Source of the DNA: an uncultured Clostridia bacterium
GTDB taxonomy: Bacteria; Bacillota; Clostridia; Oscillospirales; Acutalibacteraceae
Assembly (NCBI GenBank): GCA_947632385.1
Contig: CANRPD010000001.1
Location: 1-64,000 of the forward strand
Direction of reading: 5' to 3'
Length of the DNA stretch: 64,000 nucleotides
The notes under the pieces were generated by a model, which did no database searches, was not told where the DNA came from, and saw only the letters and a program-made list of their open reading frames with translations. This document shows positions 15,904-24,836 of this stretch, piece by piece. Made by a program: the position numbers and the translations under genes. The stretch's first letter is position 1. Each line of letters begins with the position of its first letter.

Positions 15904-15935
15904 GAGAGGGGCGGCTGCGGCCGCCTCTTTCTTCG
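15904..15935 (+). terminator. Terminator of the peptide genes
   Basis: GAGAGGGGCGGC and GCCGCCTCTTTC form a stem around TGCG, followed by a T-rich run. Confidence 0.75.
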
Positions 15936-15946
15936 TTTTGGGGACG

Positions 15947-15975
15947 TTGACGGCCGGGGAGGGGTGTGGTACAAT
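15947..15975 (+). promoter_or_regulatory. Promoter of the Nif3-family gene
   Basis: TTGACG and TACAAT are 17 nt apart. The -10 overlaps the longer ORF start at 15966, so translation must begin at the downstream ATG (16005). Confidence 0.75.
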
Positions 15976-16004
15976 GGGACAAACAGACAAAGGCGGTGCG
16001 TCGA

Positions 16005-16844
16005 ATGACGATCCGAGCGATTTTGGAGATGATCGAGGCCCGGCACCCCCGGTTCCAGGCGGGGAACCCCACCTGCGACGGGGTGATCGTGGGGGACGTG
16101 GAGCGGGAATGCACCGGGGTGGCGGTCACCTGCTCCCCTAGCGTGGCGGTGATCCGGGAGGCGGCCCGGCGGGGGTACAACCTGCTGCTGTGCCACGAGC
16201 CCACCTTTTATGACGGCATGGACGAGACGGAGTGGCTGACCGGCGACCCGGTGTATGTGGAGAAGGCCGCGCTGCTGCGGGAGACGGGGATGACGGTGTA
16301 CCGCGACCACGACCACCTGCACAGCGACGTTCCCGACGGGATCTTTTCCCGGGTCACCCGGGCGCTGGGCTGGGAGGACTATCGGGTGGAGAACCCCGAC
16401 CTGCCCGCAGGCTTTTTTGTGCTGCCGCCCACCACGGTGGGGGACATCGCCCGGCGGTACTGTGAGGCGGCGCATATCGACGGGCTGCGGCTGGTGGGGG
16501 ACCCGGAGATGCCGGTGGAGCGGGCGGCGTTTTTGTTCCACTTCAGCGGCGGACCGCTGGACCGGGAGCTGCTGCGCACCGTGGAAAAATGGGACGTGGA
16601 GGTGATCCTCACCGGGGAGACGGTGGACTGGACCGTGGTGGCCTATGTGCAGGACGCCCTGGCCCTAGGCAGGAAGCGGGCGCTGGTGACCCCCGGGCAC
16701 TACAACTGGGAGGAGCCGGGCATGGAGGGGCTGGCCGGGGAGCTGGCACAGGCGCTGGCGGGCCGGGCGCCGGTGGCGTTTCTCCAGTCCGGGAACCAGT
16801 ACCGCTGGGTGGCCGGAGAACGGGAAGGGGAAAAAAGCCCTTGA
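16005..16844 (+). CDS. Nif3-like dinuclear metal center protein
   Basis: A 279-aa protein of the Nif3/YqfO family (PF01784), toroidal hexamers with two metal ions per subunit. 'GYNLLLCHEPTFY' supplies one conserved His/Glu metal site, 'YRDHDHLHSD' another, and the C-terminal 'EVILTGETVDWTVVAYVQDA' plus PGHYNWEEPG the closing ligands. The family is often named GTP cyclohydrolase 1 type 2, but enzymatic evidence is thin and its cell role is unclear. The start at MTIRAIL was chosen because the promoter -10 overlaps the upstream ATG; the ribosome site is weak. The T-box promoter of the next transcript overlaps its stop codon. Confidence 0.85.
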   Translation: MTIRAILEMIEARHPRFQAGNPTCDGVIVGDVERECTGVAVTCSPSVAVIREAARRGYNLLLCHEPTFYDGMDETEWLTGDPVYVEKAALLRETGMTVYRDHDHLHSDVPDGIFSRVTRALGWEDYRVENPDLPAGFFVLPPTTVGDIARRYCEAAHIDGLRLVGDPEMPVERAAFLFHFSGGPLDRELLRTVEKWDVEVILTGETVDWTVVAYVQDALALGRKRALVTPGHYNWEEPGMEGLAGELAQALAGRAPVAFLQSGNQYRWVAGEREGEKSP

Positions 16845-16869
16845 CAAACCGGGCGGTTTCGTGTATGAT
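16841..16869 (+). promoter_or_regulatory. Promoter of the T-box transcript
   Basis: A perfect TTGACA and TATGAT are 17 nt apart. The -35 box overlaps the stop codon of the Nif3-family gene. Confidence 0.85.
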
Positions 16870-16875
16870 TCTCCC

Positions 16876-17160
16876 TACAACCGAACAGTGAAAGGCTGTG
16901 ACGAAGACGGCGGGGGCCTGCCCGCTGCAGAGAGCCGACGGCGGGTGCGAGTCGGCGGGGCAGGGACCGAAAAAGCCCATCCCTTCCGAGCCGGAGGCCC
17001 GAACCCCCTGGGGGGAAGTAGACGCCTCCCGTGATTGCCGCGTTAGTGCATAGGGCTTGTTGGAGCCCGACAAGGCGGCGCGCAAGCGCAATTTGAGTGG
17101 TACCGCGGATCGACATCGATCCGTCTCAAAGGAATTCCCTTTGGGACGGATCTTTTTTTT
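16876..17160 (+). promoter_or_regulatory. T-box riboswitch leader with terminator
   Basis: A T-box senses the charging state of one tRNA and switches between terminator and antiterminator. Seen here: the near-consensus T-box GAGTGGTACCGCGG (17095-17108), a Stem I region starting with AGTGAAAGGCTGTGACGAAG, and an apical stem GCCGAC/GTCGGC. A strong terminator GATCCGTCTCAAAGG-aatt-CCTTTGGGACGGATC with eight T follows (17118-17160). The specifier triplet should lie in the 3' side of Stem I near ccgaaaaagcccatccc, but I cannot assign it safely without folding. The controlled gene starts 68 nt downstream. Confidence 0.93.
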
Positions 17161-17227
17161 GCACCGGGACGCCTTGCGGGGGGAACGCCGGCCGGACACG
17201 GGCCGAATCAGAGAGGAGAGCTGTACC

Positions 17228-19516
17228 ATGGAGAGAACGGATCTGAAAGGACAACTGGAGGAGGTGGCCAGCCGCATCCGGACCATGCGGGAGATCACGG
17301 GGCTGTCGGAGGAGGAGATGGCCCGGCACACGGGGGTGAGCCCGGAGGAGTACCGGGCCTGCGAACGGGGGGAACGGGATTTTTCCTTCACGTTCATCTA
17401 CAAGTGCGCCCAGCGGTTCGCCATCGACCCCACGGACCTCATCAAGGGGGAGAGCCCCACCCTGTCCAACTACACCCTCACCCGCAAGGGGGATGGGCTG
17501 CCCATCACCCGGCGGCAGGGGTTCCAGTATCTCAATCTGGCGCCGCTGTTCAAAAACAAGACCGCCGAGCCGTTTTTCGTCACCATGCCCTATGACGAGG
17601 CGGAGCAGAACGTGCCCATCAAGCTGTCCACCCATGTGGGGCAGGAACTGGACATCGTGGTGCAGGGCTGCATGAAGATGCAGGTGGGGGAGCACCAGGA
17701 GACCCTCTACCCGGGGGACAGTATCTATTACAACTCCGGGACGCCTCACGGGATGATCGCCACCGGGGGCGAGGCGTGCCAGATCTATGCCATCGTGCTG
17801 AGGGGTAGCGACCACCTGCCCCAGGAGCCCGACCGGTTCCAGAAGCTGCTGGACGCCAAGCGGGCCAGGGCCGAGCGGGAGACCGTGGCCTCCCCCTTTG
17901 TGGAGACCACCCTGGACGAGAACGGGATCCTCAGCGGGATCCGGTTCAAAAACGAGGACCGGTTCAACTTTGCCTTTGACATCGTGGACGAGCTGGCCAA
18001 AAAGGACCCGGGCAAGCTGGCCATGCTCCACGTGGCCCGGGACGGCACCCAGCGGCGGTTCACCTTTGAGGACATCCGGCGGGAATCCAACCGGACCGCC
18101 AACTATCTGGAATCTCTGGGGATCCGCCGGGGGGACCGGGTGCTGGTGGTGCTCAAGCGGCACTATCAGTTCTGGTTCGTCATCACGGCGCTGCACAAGA
18201 TGGGGGCGGTGATCATCCCCGCCACCAACCTGCTGATGGAGCACGACTTCGACTACCGTTATCGGGCGGCGGGGGTGAAGGCGGTGATCTGCACCGCAGA
18301 CGGCGCCGTGGCCGAGGAGGCCCACCGGGCGGCGGACCGCTGTGACTGCGTGGAGGTGCGGATCCTGGTGGGGGAGAACCGCCTGGGCTGGCACGACTTT
18401 GACCGGGAACGGGCGGCGTTCTCCGACGAGTACGACCGAAAGCCCGATTCCCCCGCCGGGGACGACACCATGCTGATGTACTTCACCTCCGGCACCACGG
18501 GGTACCCGAAGATCGCCCAGCACAGCTACAAGTATGCCCTGGGGCACTACATCACGGCCAAATACTGGCACAACGTGAACCCGGAGGGGCTGCATTTCAC
18601 CATCTCCGACACGGGCTGGGGCAAGGCCATGTGGGGGAAATACTACGGGCAGTGGATGTGCGAGGCGGCCATTTTCACCTATGATTTCGACAAGTTCAAT
18701 GCCCGGGAGATCCTGCCCATGTTCGCCCAGTACCACATCACCACCTTCTGTGCGCCGCCCACCATGTACCGGTTCTTCATCAAGGAGGATCTGAGCCAGT
18801 ACGACCTGTCCTCCATCGAGCACGCCACCACGGCGGGAGAGGCCCTGAACCCCGAGGTGTACGAGCAGTGGAAGCGGGCCACGGGGCTGTCCCTGATGGA
18901 GGGGTTCGGACAGACGGAGACCACCCTGACCATCTACAACCCGGTGGGGACGCTGCCCCGGGTGGGCTCCATGGGCATCGCGTCGCCACTGTACGACGTG
19001 GACCTGGTGCTGCCCGACGGCTCTCCCGCGCCGGTGGGGGAGACGGGGGAGATCGTGGTGCGCACGGACAAGGGCACCCCCTGCGGGCTGTTCAAGGGGT
19101 ACTATCAAAACGAGGCCCTGAGCCGGGAGGCCTGGAGCGACGGGCTGTACCACACCGGCGACACGGCCTGGCGGGACGAGGACGGCTACTTCTGGTATGT
19201 GGGGCGGATCGACGACGTGATCAAGTCCTCGGGGTACCGCATCGGGCCCTTTGAGATCGAGAGCGTGATCATGGAGCTGCCCTATGTGCTGGAGTGCGGG
19301 GTGTCCAGTGCGCCGGACCCGGTGCGGGGGCAGGTGGTGAAGGCGGTGGTGGTGCTGACCCGGGGCACCGAGCCCAGCGAGGCACTGAAGAAGGAGATCC
19401 AGACCTATGTGAAGGAGCACACGGCGCCCTACAAGTACCCGCGGATCGTGGAATTCCGGGACGAGCTGCCCAAGACCATCAGCGGGAAGATCCGCCGGGT
19501 GGAGCTGCGGGGCTAA
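17228..19516 (+). CDS. HTH-cupin-AMP-binding acyl-CoA synthetase fusion
   Basis: One 762-aa frame joins three parts. An XRE-type helix-turn-helix lies at about 1-75 ('GLSEEEMARHTGVSPEEYRA'). A cupin follows (about 110-200, 'VGQELDIVVQGCMKMQVGE' and YPGDSIYYNSGTPHG). An adenylate-forming synthetase lies at about 240-750, with TSGTTGYPK (about 420), MEGFGQTETT, YHTGDTAWRDEDGYFWYVGR and the C-terminal lysine in PKTISGKIRR. The enzyme part should activate an organic acid as acyl-AMP and then acyl-CoA. HTH plus cupin is the layout of many sensor-regulators, so the protein may sense its substrate or bind DNA. The start is ATG 17228 behind gagaggag, after a T-box terminator. T-box control of an acyl-CoA synthetase is unusual. 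The substrate is unknown. Confidence 0.88.
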   Translation: MERTDLKGQLEEVASRIRTMREITGLSEEEMARHTGVSPEEYRACERGERDFSFTFIYKCAQRFAIDPTDLIKGESPTLSNYTLTRKGDGLPITRRQGFQYLNLAPLFKNKTAEPFFVTMPYDEAEQNVPIKLSTHVGQELDIVVQGCMKMQVGEHQETLYPGDSIYYNSGTPHGMIATGGEACQIYAIVLRGSDHLPQEPDRFQKLLDAKRARAERETVASPFVETTLDENGILSGIRFKNEDRFNFAFDIVDELAKKDPGKLAMLHVARDGTQRRFTFEDIRRESNRTANYLESLGIRRGDRVLVVLKRHYQFWFVITALHKMGAVIIPATNLLMEHDFDYRYRAAGVKAVICTADGAVAEEAHRAADRCDCVEVRILVGENRLGWHDFDRERAAFSDEYDRKPDSPAGDDTMLMYFTSGTTGYPKIAQHSYKYALGHYITAKYWHNVNPEGLHFTISDTGWGKAMWGKYYGQWMCEAAIFTYDFDKFNAREILPMFAQYHITTFCAPPTMYRFFIKEDLSQYDLSSIEHATTAGEALNPEVYEQWKRATGLSLMEGFGQTETTLTIYNPVGTLPRVGSMGIASPLYDVDLVLPDGSPAPVGETGEIVVRTDKGTPCGLFKGYYQNEALSREAWSDGLYHTGDTAWRDEDGYFWYVGRIDDVIKSSGYRIGPFEIESVIMELPYVLECGVSSAPDPVRGQVVKAVVVLTRGTEPSEALKKEIQTYVKEHTAPYKYPRIVEFRDELPKTISGKIRRVELRG

Positions 19517-19542
19517 AGGGGTCCGGCAGAGGGGGACATTTC

Positions 19543-20322
19543 ATGACGCAAATGATCTTTATCGAGGGCGTCTCCGGCGTCGGGAAAACCACCACGGTGC
19601 AGGCCCTTAAAAACCGGCTGCGGTCTTGCGGCTATACGGTCAAAAGCTATGTGGAGTTTGACTTTGCCAATCCCATCGATTTTTACGGCACGGCGTATGT
19701 TCCAAACGAGCAATATGAAAAGCTCTGCCAAAACCACCGCGAAGAGGGCCCCCAGATCAGCCGGTATTCGGTCCCTGCCGGGGCGGCGACTTTGGTGCGG
19801 TATTCGGACGGGGACAGGCCGTTATTTTCGGAAGGGCTCATGGGCAAGCTCCGCGCAATGGAATTTTGCTATAAACCCGCGCGCCCGGTGCCTTTGGCGG
19901 CGTATTCCAAAGCGTTTGAGGCGGTGTGGGAAGATTTTGACAGGTCGTATGACCGTTCCGTGGACTTCTATATTTTTGACGGCTCCCTTTTGCATCACCC
20001 TCTAAACGACCTGATCCGAAACTACGACGCCTCAAAGGCGCAGGCTGCCGCCCATGTGAAGCTGCTGCTCGGTTGTCTCAAAGATGTTCATACCGGCGTG
20101 TTCTATCTTTTCGTGGAGGACGTTGCCGCGCAGCTGCGCCTTGCCCGGCAAAACCGCCGACAGCCGCCGCCCGAACCTGCCGCCGTTGCGTTTTGGGAAC
20201 AGCGCCGGAGGTACGATGCCTATGTCCTGGAGCATGCGGTCCCGGTGTATCAACTGCTGAACGTGACGCAGGACGGGTACCCAGCGGTGCTGGAGCAGAT
20301 CGTGGCTGCCTGCTGTGGGTAG
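19543..20322 (+). CDS. P-loop NTPase/kinase-like protein
   Basis: A 259-aa protein of unknown substrate. The N-terminus 'MTQMIFIEGVSGVGKTTTVQ' is a clear Walker A of the nucleoside/thymidylate-kinase type. Later segments include FYIFDGSLLHHPLNDLI (a Walker B-like DG) and an arginine/glutamine-rich lid-like region near residues 195-215. Proteins of this layout are usually annotated as AAA or deoxynucleoside-kinase-like hypothetical proteins. It follows the acyl-CoA synthetase by 26 nt and may share its T-box transcript. Its sequence is less GC-rich than that of its neighbour, hinting at a separate origin. A terminator follows. Confidence 0.7.
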   Translation: MTQMIFIEGVSGVGKTTTVQALKNRLRSCGYTVKSYVEFDFANPIDFYGTAYVPNEQYEKLCQNHREEGPQISRYSVPAGAATLVRYSDGDRPLFSEGLMGKLRAMEFCYKPARPVPLAAYSKAFEAVWEDFDRSYDRSVDFYIFDGSLLHHPLNDLIRNYDASKAQAAAHVKLLLGCLKDVHTGVFYLFVEDVAAQLRLARQNRRQPPPEPAAVAFWEQRRRYDAYVLEHAVPVYQLLNVTQDGYPAVLEQIVAACCG

Positions 20323-20342
20323 ATCCGCATGAAACAGCAAAA

Positions 20343-20367
20343 GCAGACGGAGAACCGTCTGCTTTTT
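20343..20367 (+). terminator. Terminator after the P-loop gene
   Basis: GCAGACGG-AGAA-CCGTCTGC followed by TTTTTGTG on the plus strand. The other strand also has a T-run, so it may work both ways. Confidence 0.85.
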
Positions 20368-20447
20368 GTGTATCGAAGTGCGCGATCTCTCCGGCAGATC
20401 CATGGGGGGAACAGGATGCTTGCCTTCATCCTTCCTGCTGTTTGTTT

Positions 20448-21107
20448 TTATGCAAGCAGTTCTGGGTTCTGCAACCAGAACATCAGCTCCTTGTGCCACA
20501 TGAGAAAATAAAAAACAGCAAATGTCATTCCGATAGAGAAGATGTACACTTTTCTGCTTTTTACTTTTTTCCAGAAAACAATAGCGAATACCACTGCACC
20601 GACCAGATCCATGAAAACTTGGAACAAATACCGGTGAAAAGCAAACAGAAAAATCGTCGTTGCAAACGCTTCCGCCAGTAACGCGCCCACGGGCAGTGCG
20701 TACAAAACGGAATTGAATATCCGATCTTGATTCCAAAGGTATAAGATGGCTGCGGCGATCGCACAAGGGATCGCCGCAATCGTGAACATCAGAAAAAGTC
20801 CGGTATTAAATTCCCCTGAGAACAGCGGGATAAAGTTGCCCAAGATCGCTTTGGATCCATAAAAGCTCAATGTCATTCCAAACATATATAAAAAGGAACT
20901 GAGTCCCGCACACAAACAAGAGGAACTCAATAGGACGATCATTGTATTTGTAATGATCCAAAACCCAAGCAAGGTCTGAATGGACGAAAAACCCCATACC
21001 GTTTCTGCTGGGAAATAATCGGCCAATCGACAAATACAACCAACCGCAATCCCGATCGCAAAAATGATCAAACAGGATTTTGGTGTGGTTTTTAATGCAA
21101 TTTTCAT
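20448..21107 (-). CDS. Multi-spanning membrane protein of unknown function
   Basis: A 219-aa protein with about seven hydrophobic segments across its full length, a lysine-rich N-terminus and charged loops (KKVKSRK near residue 180). I do not recognise the family. I prefer the second ATG (21107), which is six nt behind AAAGGGG; the first ATG (21113) overlaps that site. The gene is strikingly AT-rich compared with the flanking nadE or acyl-CoA synthetase regions, which suggests recent acquisition together with the next gene. Confidence 0.7.
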   Translation of the reverse strand: MKIALKTTPKSCLIIFAIGIAVGCICRLADYFPAETVWGFSSIQTLLGFWIITNTMIVLLSSSCLCAGLSSFLYMFGMTLSFYGSKAILGNFIPLFSGEFNTGLFLMFTIAAIPCAIAAAILYLWNQDRIFNSVLYALPVGALLAEAFATTIFLFAFHRYLFQVFMDLVGAVVFAIVFWKKVKSRKVYIFSIGMTFAVFYFLMWHKELMFWLQNPELLA

Positions 21108-21169
21108 ACCCATCCCCTTTTTCTAAATCCCGATTTTTCGTTCCAATTCACGTTCCGCCAGACAGGAAT

Positions 21170-21691
21170 TCATCGATCAAACAATCCCTCTGTGATCAAC
21201 AATTCCAGAACCCGCGCCTCCCGCTCAAACATGATCGGAGGATGTGGACTTTGCACTACATTGCGGTTTTTCCGGATCGCAACGTCTGGCTCAACATATT
21301 CCAGGGAGAAAGCTTCTTCCGCTTCATAATCGTCAAGCGCCTGGAGGCCAGTCTCACCAGCCGTTTCGCAAAGATAATAATAGTTGTCCTGGATAAAGCA
21401 CTCCGTTTCGTCCATGTCGCTTCTTTGAATCCGATGGACATATCCGTATTCCTTGACGGAATCCGGCCTGACGATCAAGCCCGATTCCTCGCGGGTTTCC
21501 CGAATCATCGCCTCCACAGGGCTTTCTCCGTTTTCAATCCCGCCGCCCGGGAACTTGTAATAATCATATTTCGTACTGTGAATCATGGCTACCTTTTTGC
21601 CCTTGAGAATGATACTCCTCGCCGAGTTGCGGACAAATGAATGGGTACAGTTGCCATAGTCCTTTTGATCCATTTCAAACAGCAGCCTCAT
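21170..21691 (-). CDS. NUDIX hydrolase
   Basis: A 173-aa NUDIX pyrophosphohydrolase. The Nudix box is present as 'GGGIENGESPVEAMIRETRE' followed by ESGL, matching Gx5Ex7REUxEExGU. The N-terminal 'HSFVRNSARSIILKGKKVAM' is the first beta strand pair. Substrate specificity cannot be read from the sequence. I start at MRLLFEM because GGAGGG lies five nt before it; the ORF track start is upstream of that site. It lies 62 nt upstream of the membrane protein gene on the same strand, and both share the low GC content. Confidence 0.9.
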   Translation of the reverse strand: MRLLFEMDQKDYGNCTHSFVRNSARSIILKGKKVAMIHSTKYDYYKFPGGGIENGESPVEAMIRETREESGLIVRPDSVKEYGYVHRIQRSDMDETECFIQDNYYYLCETAGETGLQALDDYEAEEAFSLEYVEPDVAIRKNRNVVQSPHPPIMFEREARVLELLITEGLFDR

Positions 21692-21773
21692 GATACCCTC
21701 CATAATCGTAAATTCCGATTTATCGCATTCGCTGCCCCATCGGTACGAATTGTTTCCTTTGCTTTTTGCTGGT

Positions 21774-22901
21774 TTATGCGCCTGTTCCCGATTTCTCGAC
21801 GAGCCGGTCGATGAGGGCCAGCAGGTTGGGGATGGACTGGGACTTGTCGAAGGACTCGCAGTGCTCCCGCATGGCCATCAGGCGGCTCTCCTCCCGCAGC
21901 AGCGCGGAGATCTCTCCGGCAAAGTCGCTGTTTTTCCGCAGCCGGACGCACATCTCGTGGCTGGACAGGAAATCCGCGTTGTCCTCCTCCTGGCCGGGGA
22001 TGGCGTCGAACACCGCCATGGGCAGGCCGCAGGCCAGGGCCTCTGACACGGTGAGCCCCCCGGGCTTGGTGACCAGGAGATCCGCGGCGTACATGTATTT
22101 TTCCACCTCGTTGGTGAAGAAGATCAGCTTGGCGGGGAGGCGGAAGTCCTCGAATTCCTTCTCGAACGCCTTATAGAGCTTTTTGTTGCGGCCGGTGATG
22201 ACCATGAGCTGCATCTGCACGTCTGTGGTTTCCAGGCTGCGGCACAGCTTGATGATGTTGGAGACGCCGAAGCTGCCGGCCATGAACAGGATGGTGGGGA
22301 GGGCGGGGTCCAGGCCCAGCTCCTTTTTCAGCAGTTCTTTGTCCTTCTTTTGGAAGAACACCCCGTGGACCGGGATGCCGAAGGGGAAGATCTGGTCCGG
22401 GGAGACCCCCAGAGCGACCAGCTCCGGGGCCAGCTCCTCGCTGGCGGTGACGTAGGCATCCACCTTGCCGGCCACATAGGCCCTATGTACGCCGTAATCG
22501 GTGATGATGCAGATCAGCGGGGCAGTGACCAGGCCGTCCTCCTTGAGGGCGGAGACCATCTCGGCGGCAAAGGGGTGGGTGGTGATGATCACATCGGGGC
22601 CGTAGTCCGCGATGGTGCGGTACAGCAGACTGCTGAACAGCCCGCTGAGCCGGGGGACCAGGCCCGCAAAGAGGTTCTGCTGGTTGGTGCGTTTGTAAAG
22701 CCTGCCGAAAATGGCCGGGATCTTTTTGGCCATGAACAGATAGCTGTCGCACACCGTTTTGTCCAGGAACCGGTTCACGGCCTTCAGGGCGTCCACCGTG
22801 ACCACGTCGTATGAGGTGTTTTCCCGGATATACTGCTCCACTGCCTGGGCTGCGCGGATGTGTCCGCCGCCGGTGGCGGCCATCAAAAGCATGATCTTCA
22901 C
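21774..22901 (-). CDS. MGDG-synthase-type glycosyltransferase (UgtP-like)
   Basis: A 375-aa glycosyltransferase of the GT28/MGDG synthase family, which transfers glucose or galactose from a UDP-sugar to diacylglycerol to make glycolipids and lipoteichoic acid anchors. The N-terminus 'MKIMLLMAATGGGHIRAAQA' is the family glycine-rich acceptor loop. The C-terminal nucleotide-sugar site is seen in 'AADLLVTKPGGLTVSEALAC'. Protein length matches UgtP (about 380 aa). It is a peripheral enzyme at the cytoplasmic face of the membrane. The start codon is GTG with AGGAGG eight nt before it. Monocistronic. Confidence 0.88.
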   Translation of the reverse strand: MKIMLLMAATGGGHIRAAQAVEQYIRENTSYDVVTVDALKAVNRFLDKTVCDSYLFMAKKIPAIFGRLYKRTNQQNLFAGLVPRLSGLFSSLLYRTIADYGPDVIITTHPFAAEMVSALKEDGLVTAPLICIITDYGVHRAYVAGKVDAYVTASEELAPELVALGVSPDQIFPFGIPVHGVFFQKKDKELLKKELGLDPALPTILFMAGSFGVSNIIKLCRSLETTDVQMQLMVITGRNKKLYKAFEKEFEDFRLPAKLIFFTNEVEKYMYAADLLVTKPGGLTVSEALACGLPMAVFDAIPGQEEDNADFLSSHEMCVRLRKNSDFAGEISALLREESRLMAMREHCESFDKSQSIPNLLALIDRLVEKSGTGA

Positions 22902-23032
22902 ACTGCATACCTCCTGGGCTTTTTTCGGGGGACGGGGAGAGCGCAGGGCCCCACTGTACTGTCTTACCGGTATTTTACCACATTTTTTTCAAAAAGACCA
23001 GAAATATGACAAAATCGACACGGTTTATTTGC

Positions 23033-23061
23033 TTTACTTTTTGGTCGTGACAGGGTATAAT
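23033..23061 (+). promoter_or_regulatory. Promoter of the VanW-family gene
   Basis: TTTACT and a perfect TATAAT are 17 nt apart, 84 nt before the TTG start. Confidence 0.65.
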
Positions 23062-23144
23062 GGAAGGAACATGGGAAAGAATGGGGCTTTCGTCCGATGG
23101 GGGCGGAAGTGTCTCCGGACCGATCCGAGATGGGAGGGTTTTTC

Positions 23145-24713
23145 TTGAGACGATGGAAATGGGCGGCCCTGCTGGCCGCGCTGCTGGGGCTGATCCTCTG
23201 CCTGGGCGCCTGTGACCGGGACCGGGACGAGCAGCCGAGCTCCTCCCAGCCGGTGAACACCGGCGTGTTCCCCCAGGACCTCTCTGTGGGCGGCGTGGCC
23301 CTGGGCGGAAAGACCCCCGACCAGGCCCTGCCCCTGCTGCGGCAGCAGATCGACCAGCAGGTGCAGCAGCTGGAGATCCTGGTGACCTGCGGAGACGACA
23401 CCCTGCGGTTGAGCGGGGCGGATTTTGTGAGCAAGGACGTGCTGGAGCTTTCCCTGAAGCGGCTGCTGGCCAGCGGCAAGGGCGGCAAACAGCCGTTGTC
23501 CTATGTGACGGACCTGTCCCCGGCGGGCAGGCAGAAGCTGCTGGACGCCGCCCGGGCCTGCTATCAGCCCGGCGAGGACGCCACCATCACCGGGTTCGAC
23601 CCGGGCACGGGGACCTTCACCTTTGACGAGGGCAAGCCGGGCTCCCGGGTGGATGTGGCCGCCCTGCTGCGGGAGGTGCAGCAGCTGCTGGCCAGCAAGC
23701 AGAGCGGCAGCCTGGCGGCGCCGGTTCAGGCCAGCAAGCCCCGCGTGACCAAGGAGACCCTGTCCCAGAAATTCGGGCTGATGTCCTCCTACAGCACCGT
23801 GTCCACCAATACCGCCAACGGCAACAGCAACATGGCCCTGGCCCTGTCCAAGGTCAACGGCACCGTGCTGGAGCCGGGGGAGGTCTTCTCCTACAACGGC
23901 ACCTTGGGCGACAGCACCGACCCCAGCGCCGGCTGGCTGCCGGCGGGCGGGCTTTCCGGCGGCATTTCGGTGCAGATGTACGGCGGCGGGATCTGTCAGG
24001 GCTCCACCACCCTGTACAATGCCGCCCTGCTGGCGGGGATGGGGATCGTGCAGCGGGACTGCCACTCCTCTCCCTCCACCTACTGTCCCATCGGGCTGGA
24101 CGCCACGGTGGACTACGGATACATCGATTTCCAGTTCCGCAACCCCCTGGACACCCCGGTGTACATCGCCGCGTGGATGGAGGATGTGACCCTGTACGTG
24201 AACTTCTACGGCTGCATCCCCGAGGAATGGGACCGGATCGAGGTGGGCAGCGAGTGCACCGGCGAGGAGGGGCCCCTGTCCTCCGTGGAGTTCGCCGTGG
24301 ACCCCAACCTCCCCCAGGGGGAGTACGTGCGCAGGACCTCCGGCGACACCGGGTATTACGCCTCGGCGTGGCGGGTGTTTTATAAAGACGGGGAAGAGGT
24401 CCGCACCGAGACGCTGCCCTCTTCCTATTACCCGGCCACCGGCGTGATCTACGCCGTGGGCCCGGGCACCGATACGGACAAAGTGGACACCGGCGCCTCG
24501 TGGGGGAACGTTTATGAGAACGATCTGCCGGAGCCCACCCCCACCCCGGAGCCCACCCCGGAACCGGAACCCACGCCGGAACCCGAGCCGGAGCCTGAAC
24601 CTGAACCGGAACCGGAGCCCGAACCCGAACCGGAACCCGAGCCGGAGCCGGAGCCCGAGGAGCCGGATCCCCAGCCGGAGACGGATGCGGGACCGGAGAC
24701 GCCGGAGGGCTGA
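23145..24713 (+). CDS. VanW-family lipoprotein with (Pro-Glu) tail
   Basis: A 522-aa surface protein. I choose a TTG start six nt after GGGAGGG, which gives a compact lipoprotein signal ending in the lipobox LCLGAC. A PG_binding_4-type region follows (about 40-210), then the VanW domain (about 215-345) with '[20 protein letters not shown]' and '[20 protein letters not shown]'. The last 70 residues are a proline-rich tail of repeated PEPE/PTPEP units. VanW proteins are common in Clostridia and thought to bind peptidoglycan; the biochemical role is unknown. There is no vancomycin-resistance gene near, so no resistance function is implied. Confidence 0.88.
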   Translation: MRRWKWAALLAALLGLILCLGACDRDRDEQPSSSQPVNTGVFPQDLSVGGVALGGKTPDQALPLLRQQIDQQVQQLEILVTCGDDTLRLSGADFVSKDVLELSLKRLLASGKGGKQPLSYVTDLSPAGRQKLLDAARACYQPGEDATITGFDPGTGTFTFDEGKPGSRVDVAALLREVQQLLASKQSGSLAAPVQASKPRVTKETLSQKFGLMSSYSTVSTNTANGNSNMALALSKVNGTVLEPGEVFSYNGTLGDSTDPSAGWLPAGGLSGGISVQMYGGGICQGSTTLYNAALLAGMGIVQRDCHSSPSTYCPIGLDATVDYGYIDFQFRNPLDTPVYIAAWMEDVTLYVNFYGCIPEEWDRIEVGSECTGEEGPLSSVEFAVDPNLPQGEYVRRTSGDTGYYASAWRVFYKDGEEVRTETLPSSYYPATGVIYAVGPGTDTDKVDTGASWGNVYENDLPEPTPTPEPTPEPEPTPEPEPEPEPEPEPEPEPEPEPEPEPEPEEPDPQPETDAGPETPEG

Positions 24714-24745
24714 TCCCGGCCGGACAACAGCCATTTGCTCCCACG

Positions 24746-24775
24746 ATCCCCAGCGCAGCCGCGCTGGGGATTTCC
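24746..24775 (+). terminator. Hairpin after the VanW gene
   Basis: ATCCCCAGCGC-agcc-GCGCTGGGGAT is an 11-bp perfect stem followed by a short TT run. The T-tract is poor, so termination may be partial. Confidence 0.5.
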
Positions 24776-24836
24776 CGGAAACGAGCTTCCCGGGCGGGGG
24801 AGAGAGCCATAGATACGCCGAAAGGAGCGGACTTTC

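Noticed and set aside
23145-24713. Vancomycin-resistance locus because of the VanW domain
   Set aside because: No vanA/H/X-type ligase, dehydrogenase or dipeptidase is near; VanW proteins are widespread in Clostridia.
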